A stretch of DNA of 27,796 nucleotides from Spirogloea muscicola. Lineage: Eukaryota > Streptophyta > Zygnematophyceae > Spirogloeales > Spirogloeaceae. The position numbers and the translations under genes were made by a program. Below the pieces are notes generated by a model, which did no database searches, was not told where the DNA came from, and was given only the letters and a program-made list of their open reading frames with translations. Of this stretch, positions 8,665 to 17,838 are shown in pieces (position 1 is the stretch's first letter; every line of letters starts with the position of its first letter). The stretch lies in NCBI GenBank assembly GCA_009602725.1, contig WELB01000094.1:419569-447364 (forward strand), read 5' to 3'.

Positions 8665-8835
8665 GGACTATGATACACTAATTCATAGTTTAGACATTCC
8701 ACTATATCTTGTGTGAGCCTGAACTCAGCTGGAGAGCGGCGGCGCAGCTTGTGCCAGAAGATCGAGTCCATATACGCGCCCAGCTGGACGTTCCAGATTG
8801 GCAGGTGTCAAGCTTTGGAGTGTCGTGGCGGCGGC

Positions 8836-10784
8836 ATGTTCCGGCGCATCGCCCAGAAGGCCGTAGCAGCGACACGGCAAGGTCAGCGTCCGCCATGGCC
8901 GCTGCTAAGCTCAAGGCTAAGAGAAGGCTAAGTAACAACTAGCATAGTCAGCACCCGCTGCGGCCTGTCCTTCCTCCTCACATCAGTCAGCTCCACTTGG
9001 GCATGGTGGTGGCCGTGCAGCCTTGGCATGGGACGCCGCCGCCCTGCAGCCACCGGCGCAGAGCGACCTCTTCCGCTTCTGCGACGCCGCCGACCTCGCT
9101 CGCTGGGCACCGTACTCCGACGCCGAGCATGGAGGTGAATGATGCCGTATGTGTCCTCCACATGTAGAGGGCGATACCTCCATCGTCTACTCCAACAGCG
9201 TCGCTGCTGTTGCTGCCTCCCTTACCGCGAGGCCGCTTCTGGCAATGGCGGCGCTGCTCCATGCAGGCCTGTCAGTAGCGACTTGGACGTCTGCAGCCAA
9301 TGAGCGAGCAGGTGAAGCGCCCTCACCTTGGGCTTTGACAAGCCGGAGTTGTCTATGCTAGGATCCATAGCCCCACAACAATATACCGTCACGTGCGTTT
9401 GTGCTAAGCACTGCTCAATGGCCTGTCTTGTCCCACAACTGTCTGGACCCACAAGCAAGGAAGATGTTGCTGGTGTGAGCTGGTCTCGCATCTTCAGTTG
9501 AGCGCTGCAAGTGAAGTACTAGGCCATGTTGAAGTGCAGTGTCGGCCCCTGCGCTTGATATTTCTACGCTGTAGCTTTGGTCAGCATCTGTGATGTATCA
9601 TATTAAGGTCTGAGAACCCCCCCTGAACCGGCTTGCACCGTTGCTGCAGCTATCTTCACAGGCTCACTGTCGGAGGAACTCGCTGGGGTTGACGGCAAGC
9701 CGCAATCGCGCCTCAAGCGCAGCGGTTTTGCCGGACTGCGGACGGCCGAGGTTGGGGAGGGCGGCCGGCTGAGCCTTACAAGGCAGACGCTAGAGCTTTC
9801 TCCCTCTGTACACTGACCCCTCTGTGGGCTCTCATTACGACCGCTGTGCGGGCAGTTTGCAGAGCCGCTAGACCTTGAAGCAATCGACACACTCGCTCTC
9901 CGCGTCCGTGGCGACGGCCGCTGCTACGTGCACAGCGTAAGAAGCTACACTGCAAGATGTCAATGCTTTGCTCAGTAGCTGACTTGAGTCTTGATTGTAG
10001 AGCCTGAGCTCATATATACAAGTCTGTCAGATCCTGCAACAGAGGTCAAGCCTGTCACTTGGAATTAGGCTCTTCCACTTCTGTCGTTTCCATGGATCTT
10101 CTCCACATTTTCATCTGAGCAATGATAAGATGCTTTGGTGCAGTGCCTTACTCTCTGTCAGACAATATTGCCAAATCTTCCACTTAAGTAGGACCTTGTC
10201 TCGCTTTTGCTGCTCCTGCAACGCACCAGCTCCGAACAGAGTCGTGGGTGGGCATGGTTGACGAGGAGGAAAACACGTGGCAGGCGTTTATCTTTGCACC
10301 CCCCGGCGAGTGGTACGAGGTGAAGGTGTGCATTACTTGCCCTTGACCGCAACAGCTTGACCTGCGAGACTGATCAATTGTGCAGTTAGCAATGTAGTCG
10401 TGTCAAACCGCCCGTCAGCTTGCCACTAATGTTGTGTGTAAACACAGCTGTACAGCTGTCGGCAGTATGTTGTATTCCTCAAGTGTTTGTCACAGCTTGT
10501 CTTCCTAAGTGGCGTTGTCCCGAGACAAGTACATTGTCAACGCCCTGGGACACCTGCCTGCTCATACCGTTGGCGGTGGGAGGCGTGTTGGTGGTGTGAT
10601 GCAGATACCATTGGAGCGGTACTTGCTGACATGGAAGGGCAAGGTGCTGGACACTGCAGACGAGATTAACACTAGGCGGCTCTGTGGCATGGGCATCTCT
10701 GTGGCTGCCGGCCAGGCAGGCAGTGGGGGCCCTGGGCCCTTCCGACTTGAGCTGGAGTGGATCAAGGGCCTGAGGACGACCTGA
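8836..10784 (+). CDS. CIA30: CIA30 family (NDUFAF1-like) mitochondrial complex I assembly factor
   Basis: CIA30/NDUFAF1 helps assemble the membrane arm of NADH:ubiquinone oxidoreductase in mitochondria. Seven exons join in phase: 8836-8881, 9021-9134, 9267-9311, 9650-9750, 9856-9936, 10230-10325 and 10605-10784, for 220 residues, near the plant size. The short first exon gives a basic start MFRRIAQKAVAATRQ, suited to a mitochondrial presequence. Then come SDLFRFCDAADLARWAPYSD with AEHGG, IFTGSLSEEL, RLKRSGFAGLRT, LALRVRGDGRCYVHS, NTWQAFIFAPPGEWYEVK, IPLERYLLTWKGKVLD and the ending FRLELEWIKGLRTT. R-G-D-G-R-C-Y and the F-P-W-Y block are family hallmarks. All introns are GT-AG. The gene diverges from SEC62 across LINE debris. 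Confidence 0.93.
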
Positions 10785-12156
10785 ATCTATCACGTTCATT
10801 TGATGTTCACCTTTTTCTGGGCTGGTCAATTACAGCCATCGTCCTCTTCTGGAAGAGTTTCTCTCGTTATGATGCTCTCCACTTTCCACTTGGATGTTGA
10901 CAGTCCCATCGTGCAGGAAGCATGCCTTCAGCCAGGCTTTAGGTTCTGCTTGTGACGGCCTGGCCAATAAGAAGCAGGCTGAGGCTCCTGCCAGCACTAT
11001 GATTGTTATGTTGAGGGTGGGGCTGATGTCAGATCCGATGCTGGATGTGTCCAGCGTGAAGTGAGCAAGCACTAATATGGCAGTAGGCTGTCAAAGGGCC
11101 AGGCTTGTGATGACACTGCTGTCAAGAGCTTAATAGCTCAAAACGAAATGCTTACCTCTACCGTCAATCGGAGAGGGAGATACAGAGGCTAGGTGTTGAT
11201 GCTGGCATGAATGGCATAGAACATTGAGCTGCTGAAGTCCTGCGCTGAATTGGGTAAAGACTACACTGGGCGAGTGCCTCAAAGACCAGGCATACGCTGG
11301 TTTCAAGGCTGAGACCTGATCGTCGCTTATTCTCAGAAAAGGCCATACTTGTAACAGTTAAAAGAACGCTTGGGGCAGCAATGATGGTTTCCAAAAGGCC
11401 AGGTGGCTTGTTAGAGATGTGAGCCATGAATAATGCATACAGTGTATGCATGCAAAAACTCCACCGAAAGGGCAGACACACTTATGACTAGCTCGAAGCC
11501 TTCAGTGATCACGCTGTATGTGGGCAGGTTGTGCCAGCTATGTTAGATAGATGCAGATGACAGGGCAGCACCCTGTACAAGGGCTGAGGTAAGCCTAGAC
11601 AATGACGAAGGTCTGAGGGACTTCTTCATGGACCATGCGTCCGCCACAGAAGTCTGACGCAGCAGCCCAGAAGTGGACTAGCGGGTGTCAATTAGGAGGG
11701 GCCTCCAACGTGGTGTGGCCTAGCAGGTCTGCAACGAGGACCTGGAAGGTAAGCGCTTGACTGAGAGGTCCCTAAGCATGGAGATGTCAGGGGTAAACCT
11801 GGGCTCCCTTAATGTGGCAATGGCTGTCAGGAGCTAGCCAAAGGAGTACGAAGTGATCAAACGCGCTCTTCCAAAGGGGGCAGCGGCTGGGAGAAGCCAG
11901 CCCTCAAGAGTCAAACGAAGGAGAGCAGCACCAGTAAGCACCGGAGCAAGAGCGTCGCCTTACCCCGACGATGAGCAGAACTCTGATCAGCAGCCAAAGG
12001 TCAAACTTCCGACAGGGAGAAAATCACGTCGGGCATGAAGAGAGCGGTGAGCTCCACGCAGGGCGATAGCTGTAATTGGTCAGCTCGGCGAGGGTAAATG
12101 GGAAAGTGAAGGGGGGGAAGGAGGGCGCCAGCAAAGAGAAACAAGAAGCAGGTGCA

Positions 12157-12207
12157 AGGGTTTAGGGATTAGGGCTTAAGGGGTTTAGGGTTCAGGTTTG
12201 GGGTTTA
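12157..12207 (+). repeat. Interstitial telomere-like tract (degenerate TTTAGGG)
   Basis: About seven degenerate units of the plant and green-algal telomere repeat, for example GGGTTTAGGGATTAGGG and GGGTTTAGGGTTCAGG, run with the G-rich strand on plus. The tract lies about 500 bases upstream of DDB2. It supports a green-lineage host and could mark an old end-joining event or a repaired break. Confidence 0.65.
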
Positions 12208-12399
12208 CAGCAGTGGTTGCAAGGAGCTAGCGGCATGAGAATTGGACAAGGAGAGGGCAAGGCCAGAGTGGCCAGTGCAGAGGCCGGTGCAGCTTGCCGG
12301 AGGCACGACAATGAGTCCGGGCACTGGGCTTGGCTGCCGCTGGCGCTGGTGCCTGAGGCTGGCGTGAGCGATGGTGGGCGGTGGGGGGGCGCCCCGCGG

Positions 12400-12600
12400 C
12401 GGTCTCTCGCTCTCTATCTCTCTCTCCAGCCCCCCTACTTTCACCCTCCTCCTGTCTCTGCGCCCCACACTCTTATCTGCTCGCTTGCTCGTTACACTTG
12501 CAGCACCTTCTCCCTCCCCTCCCCCCCTCCCATGCCCTTCTCTCCTCTAGTGTCGTCCAGCTACTCTCCATCCTCCCACAGACCATCTAGCTGCTGCGCG
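12400..12600 (+). promoter_or_regulatory. Pyrimidine-rich tract upstream of DDB2
   Basis: About 200 bases of the plus strand are strongly enriched in C and T (CTCTCTATCTCTCTCTCC and CTCCCCTCCCCCCCTCCC are examples), with few purines in a row. The tract ends roughly 115 bases before the DDB2 ATG. Such Y-patches are common near plant and algal transcription starts, so it may be part of the DDB2 core promoter or 5' untranslated region. The function is inferred from position only. Confidence 0.4.
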
Positions 12601-12714
12601 CCCCTTCAGCACCCCTGCTGACCAGCTGCTCAGCGCCGCCATCAAGAGCACTGCTGTGCCACATCGATCCGGGCCGCTCTGTGGGATCCCGGCGTGGGCC
12701 CCAAGGCAGCGGCG

Positions 12715-15700
12715 ATGGCGCCGGCGGCGCGCCGCAGCATGCGGGTGCACGTTGTGGCGAGCACCCAGCCGCCGGAAGCGTCGTCCGACGAAGGCGAGGA
12801 GGAGGAGCCGGAGGAGGACGAGGAGGACGAGGACGAGGACGCGGAGGACGCGGAGGTGCAGGAGCAGGAGGACGGAGCTGAGGACGAGGAGGACAAGCGG
12901 GACGGCGAATTCAGCCCCGGCGGCAGACGGCAGCGGGCCGCCGGCAGGAAGGCAGCCAAGCGTACGGCAGATGGTGATGCCAACGGCGGTGGCAGTGCCG
13001 CCAGTGCGAGTGCCGGCGCGGCGGATGACGACGTCGCTGCGACGGCTCTGGGGGCATCGCGGGTGCCCAGGATCAAGCTCGCCGTCGGGCGAGGGAAGGC
13101 GGCCGCCGCGGGACGGGCGGTCTGCAAGGTTCCTCCCCTCCTCCCTCCCTCCTCCTTCCCTCTCCCTCCCTCCTCCCCCCTTTTATTTCACCTTCTCACA
13201 CCCCCTCCTTGAGGCCTACCACTAAGTACAGTGGCCAGAGCTACAACTGGCGTTGCCAGATTGATCATCGTTACAATGTCTGAGCTGGTTGTGAGCCGTG
13301 GCGTAGCGGCCAGGTGTGCAAGGCAGCCGACCACGCTGCAGGCTTCGCGGGCTCCGTCTACCTCGACTGCCCCAATGCCAACTGCTACCTCTGCAAGGGC
13401 CCCGGTCAGAGCTCCGCCGCCATTGCCGCCACCGTCCCCGAGCTTCGGAGCTAGCGGCTCCTCTGTGCATCATGGGGTCTCTGACGGCCGGCTCCTCGCT
13501 CGCTGCCTGCCGAGACGGCGCCAGGGCACACAACGGAGACCTGCCCGTACCGCACAGCCTCCGAGCACGGTCTCATCCCAGCAGCAGGCCACTGCCGGCC
13601 CGGCAGCAAGTTTGAGCTCTCCTTGGGCCGGCAGGTCCGCGCCCGAGGTGGCCGCCAGCCTTCAGTGAGCACCGCGCAACCCAGACAGAACCTAATACTA
13701 GCTAATGACCAAAACTTCAAGTGCTGGTTAACTGCTTGCTTACTATTATGATCTCCTCCTTGACTCCTCATGGGCCACCATGGTCTGCCGGGCGCCTGCC
13801 GTAGGTCAAGGTGCTGCCGCCAGTGCCCCGGGTGGCGGACTGCGCGCTACGCGGTGTGCATAGCCGCCTCGTAACGGCGATGGAGTTCCACCCGACACAT
13901 GACGGCATGCTCATTTCCGGTGACAAGGTGCGCACCTCGCGCATCCTCTGCAGCCAACCTCCAACTTCTCATCCCTTGAGGCTCCATCCATTGCTCTATC
14001 ATTTCTCTCACCCTCTCTCTCACAAATGCATACTTGGCTGATTGATGCATTGGGATGGATGATTTTGATTGAGTTCAGGGGCAAGAGGTTTGACTTGATG
14101 ATCGATGAGGTCGCCTGACCTTGTCTGATTGCCAGCCTGTCTTTGCACTAATCCTGGATTCAGACCTTGTTGTCTTTTCGTGGCCTTCATTTACTACGTC
14201 CGGCTGGTGTGGATCGACACGGAGCAGAAGGGGCAGCTGGTGCTGTGGCGGTTCGATGAGCCCATGGCGTCGTCATACGAGCACCTCAATGGTGTGCACC
14301 ACGCCATCATTGCAGGCATCAAGTGCGAGACATGCCCCACCTCGTCGCCTCCCTCCTTGATCCTGAAGCTGCAAGCAACTCTCATTCACATTCAATGTGC
14401 GCTTCTGCTGCTACTACTTTATGAGAGTCGAGTCAACTCCATGTGTGCTTCGGTGAGCAAGCGGTGGTGCCATGAGATGAGCAGATTCAAGAAGGGCAAC
14501 GACCACAACATGGTCACCGCTGGCGCCGACGGGAAGCTCTGCTGCACCGACCTGGCGGCTGGCAGCCCCGCTGCGGAGGCCCGCACGCTACTCGACCTCA
14601 ATCCGCATGGCTGGCTGGTGCGTGCTCCTCGAGTTCCAGATCTCTGTGTCCTCGGAGTGCCCAGGAGTACCGTAGGTGGTCATAGCACCTCCGTGCGATG
14701 CGCAGGGCGACGCATCGCTGTGGCGCATGCTCTACGGCTTTGACCTCGCGCAGGAGCACAGCCTCGTGCTCGTCGGCGACGACGCTGGCCAGCTGCACAT
14801 GTCAGTGCTTGCTCTGGCTCGCAGTCCAGCGCACCTCTCTTCAGCGATGTTCGCAGCAGCCCGTCCCGGTGGCGGTCAAGTTGGCGGCTTGAATGGCGGC
14901 TTGAGCCGCGGCGGCCCGCTTGGCAGGGTGGACTGGCGGGCACCCGGGGCGGCGCGGCCGGCAACGCTGGTGCACCGCAAGAAAACCAAGGTGGTTGGCG
15001 TTGACTGCCACCCGCACGACTGCAACCTCTTCATCACCGCCGGCAACGACCACTTTGTATGGCGCCGCAGCTTATAAATTTTGCTTCTTCTCTGAATCAA
15101 CTGCTTCTTTTGCCTCAAGCGCGGCGGAGCAACGCAGCGGGGCTGACTGGATGCAATTAGAGAGACCTTGATGAGGTGCCTGTGCATGGCACAATGGGCA
15201 GGACCCGTCTGCTCTCTGGTTTTCTTTAGGCCCTTCTACTCGCTGGTTGGTGTTTGGCGTCTTGATATTGGTCAACTGGCAAGGGCAACGTCACATCGAT
15301 TGCACCGGCCTCAGGGGAGTGTTGCGTGAATTGTGGACAGGCTAAGGTGTGGGACTTCCGCATGTTCGACGAGCGCGCGCCTTGGGCCATCCTCCCGCAC
15401 CCCCGTGTTGTCAACTCTGCCTACTTCTCGCCCGTGAGTCTCCAGATGCGGCCAGCGTATATGCGGTTTTCCTTTCGGCTGATGCACACATGAAGATCAG
15501 TGCAATCTGAACGCAGACTGCATGGAAGCAGGCTAAAGGGCACAGTGCTTCACACACAGATCTTAGCAGATTGATGGACTTAACCCCAACTGGTGGACAA
15601 TGATGTAGTGGCAGTAGTGAAAGTTAGCAGGCGCGTACTTACGATCTTGAGTGGTCTGCAAGAATGCTCTCATATTTGGCGTCCTCCTCCCGCTGTGGCA

Positions 15701-16742
15701 CCGACATGGACCAGGTTACTGGGTGCAAGATCTTGACAACGTGCCAGGACAATCGGCTGCGTGTGTACGACTACATCTACGGTGACCTGGAGACACCTAG
15801 CCGCGCGATCGTGCACAGCCACGACTTCAACCGCCACCTTACCCCATTCCGCGCACAGTGGGACCCCCGGGTGAAGATTCGAGCCCTTCAAAGCTAGCAG
15901 TGGACTTGCATTTCTTTCCGCTTCTGAATTGGAGATCAGCAGCAGTCAGCCGCTCTTTGAGACTGGCCTGCTTACTAGCTGCACGAGGGTTATGCTGGGT
16001 TTTCCTTGTGCTGCAGGATGCGTCTGAGTGCCAGGTTGTGGTTGGCCGGTACATCAGCGAGGACTTTGGGGGCGTGGCGCTGCACCCCATCGACTTCTTC
16101 GACATCAGCACAGGCAAGCGCACCGCGGAGGTCTGGGACCGGGGCCTTGAGACCATCACGCCCGTCAACAAGCTCCATCCGCGCCGTGACGTCCTCGCCT
16201 CCGGCAGCTTCTGGTGTGACTCTGATCACCTTACCACTTTTCATGGTGTTGATCCTGGCTGAGGCCGCAATCAGTGTCACTCCATCACTTATACTTGAAA
16301 GTATGAGATCAAGTCAGATCATTTCCTCCACAATAATCAAGCTGTGAGACACGAGCAGCCGTTGACTTGGAGCACCTACAGCGTTTCATGACTGTGGAGC
16401 TTGTGAGTGCTACTGGCCTGACTGACTCCATCTTGACAACACCTCAAGTCAGCTCTGAGAATCAACATGATGCTGGGGCTGGGTGCTTACAGGTCGCTAT
16501 TCATCTGGAAGCCCGAGGAGGAGGAGCCGGACGACGATGATGTAAGTGTGGCGGTGCGTACGCCAGCGAAGAGCCGCGAGCAGCGGAGGGAGGTCGTGTA
16601 CTATGACACGAAGGGCAGCGGGAAAGGTAAGGGCAAGGGCAAGAGCAAGAAGGGCGAGGCTGATGACAACGACGATGATCTTGAGGACGAGGAGGACCTC
16701 AAGAGCAAGCGGCGGCGCAAAGCTCAGGGAAAGCAGAAGTAG
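12715..16742 (+). CDS. DDB2: DDB2, UV-damaged DNA-binding protein 2 (WD40), plant type
   Basis: DDB2 recognises UV photoproducts in chromatin and docks on DDB1-CUL4 to start global genome nucleotide excision repair. Twelve in-phase exons: 12715-13128, 13314-13404, 13525-13664, 13805-13927, 14228-14322, 14485-14617, 14706-14800, 14927-15056, 15341-15433, 15715-15870, 16017-16213 and 16493-16742, for 638 residues. An acidic N-terminus (about residues 24-70) precedes a CCHC knuckle (C162, C165, H170, C175), a plant feature. WD40 blocks follow: TAMEFHPTHDGMLISGDK, KVVGVDCHPHDCNLFITAG, KILTTCQDNRLRVYD and TPVNKLHPRRDVLASGS. The DDB1-docking WDxR is WDFR (411-414), and the lesion-probing hairpin corresponds to FNRHLTP (476-482). 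The tail is Lys/Gly- and acid-rich. The start is the first ATG in frame. Confidence 0.96.
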
Positions 16743-17838
16743 CCGCCTCCAGCAGCAGCCACGAGCAGGCGGCTCACGCACTTAGTCTCGCCGTTTTTGT
16801 CAGCCTCTGAGAAGTGTGGCAGCAAGCTCGTAAGATATACAACAAGGTAAGCAACTGCTATTCTGCCTTTTGATGATCCTCTTGGGTGCACCTGAAAGCA
16901 TCCTTCCAGTCCTGCATCGTACCCAAGGTTGCGTAAGCTGATTGTACGCTTGAGATGTTGTTAAGCGTAAGTGAAGGCCTCGGAGTCAGAGGCTGATGTT
17001 GCAGGTACCTGCGAGCATACTTCACTTCTGGACATATATACTGTTTTGATTGGCAAGCCGAGCTTGCACGCTGTGGCGAGGTTGGTGACAGCGATGCACT
17101 TCTGCTCTGTCTGACCAGCCGGCACCATGTTACCTGCCACAGTCGACCATGCCATTCTCGCCAAAGATGCTTTGAAGTCCAATTTGACATTCATGACTCT
17201 TATTTGCCTTGCTACTAATTCATAGTTGTGAGAGTGGAAGGAGGGCTTGAAAGAGCAGTATAGGCAACACCAGGTACATCGCAGACCGGCTGCTAGAGTA
17301 CTCAGTTGGGAGGGGCTGACCTTCCCGCAGCGTAGCAGGGCTGCCGGTGCCTATGCCCAGCGGGCTTCGCAGCCGCAGAAGTAGAAGCCCTTGACGAGTC
17401 AAGCGGGGTGAAGACTGTTGAGGGTCTGCTCGAGCACTTTCTCGCGCCACCACTGTGCCAATTGTCGTAAGCTTCGGGTCGTGGGGTCCCCAGGCTGCAA
17501 GCGGGCATTGGTGCAGCAGGGTCTTGACTCTACTGATCGACTACAGACTGTCACTTCAACCTCCTGCAAGGCTGGGCCTGGCAGCCTGTCGCTATGCCTT
17601 TCCCACGGCCTTTGCCAAGGCCACTGTCGAATGGTATTGGTTTAGCGTGTTGCAGGGCCTTGCCATGCCTTTCCCAAGCTGTTCTGGGGCGGGGCACCGG
17701 CTGTCAGAGACCTTGCGCCACATTGCCATGCCTATCCAAGCCTTTCACGAGATGAAAAGGCTAGCAGCTGCTGCATAGCCTTTTCCTAGCCTCATCCCGC
17801 GCGGCCTCCTTCCTCCGGCGGCGGCGGCGGCGGCGGCG
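16743..17838. other. Intergenic region, no gene recognised
   Basis: About 1.1 kb between the DDB2 stop and the ABCI10 start. Open frames are under 110 codons and show no family motif. The stretch 17590-17770 contains three loose copies of a CATGCCTTTCCCA-like phrase but no clear tandem array. It should hold the DDB2 3' untranslated region and the ABCI10 promoter. An unrecognised upstream exon of ABCI10 carrying a transit peptide could also lie here, but no candidate stands out. Confidence 0.5.
17815..17838 (+). repeat. GGC/GCG trinucleotide microsatellite
   Basis: About eight GGC units abut the ATG of the ABCI10-like gene in its 5' leader. Confidence 0.85.

Larger units (their letters stand above)
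7707..8835. other. Divergent intergenic region between SEC62 and CIA30
   Basis: SEC62 runs left from 7706 and CIA30 runs right from 8836, so both upstream regions lie in these 1.13 kb. About 7881-8510 is occupied by nested LINE tails (copies E and F and their direct repeats). The remaining promoter-proximal DNA is about 170 bases next to SEC62 and about 330 bases next to CIA30. The latter contains a short telomere-like tract at 8643-8664. No TATA box or other element can be assigned with confidence. Confidence 0.6.
10785..12714. other. Intergenic region, no convincing gene
   Basis: This 1.93 kb stretch lies between the CIA30 stop and the DDB2 start. Open frames on both strands are under 120 codons. 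One plus-strand frame, 11853-12038, would encode a short lysine- and arginine-rich peptide ending KLPTGRKSRRA, but it has no ATG at its head and no family match. A minus-strand frame at 11072-10830 has one hydrophobic stretch (NITIIVLAGASACFLL) but no other support. A telomere-like tract (12157-12207) and a pyrimidine-rich tract (12400-12600) are listed separately. Parts of 12320-12230 on the minus strand loosely resemble the LINE 3' block but are too diverged to call. Confidence 0.55.

Noticed and set aside
8702-8812. Minus-strand frame reading LPIWNVQLGAYMDSIFWH, which looks protein-like
   Set aside because: An in-frame stop lies just before it, no family could be named, and it is antisense to the CIA30 leader and first exon, whose plus-strand model is fully consistent.
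10001-10055. Possible extra CIA30 exon (SLSSYIQV) between exons 5 and 6
   Set aside because: Joining exon 5 directly to exon 6 gives the family sequence CYVHS followed by LRTESWV in phase; inclusion would break it.
10509-10604. Upstream extension of the last CIA30 exon reading LSRDKYIVNALGH
   Set aside because: It is in frame but inserts 32 residues into the conserved WYEVK-IPLERYL junction; a good acceptor ends at 10604.
12642-13127. Minus-strand frame of 161 codons rich in Ser and Ala
   Set aside because: It is the antisense of the acidic DDB2 first exon; the serine runs are complements of GAG/GAC-type codons.
13236-13285. Frame SYNWRCQIDHRYN before DDB2 exon 2
   Set aside because: It is out of phase with exon 1, and the zinc-finger CxxC forms only if 13129-13313 is removed.
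16541-16546. GTAAGT donor-like sequence inside the last DDB2 exon
   Set aside because: The nearest usable acceptor would make an intron of about 26 bases; reading through keeps the frame to a natural stop.
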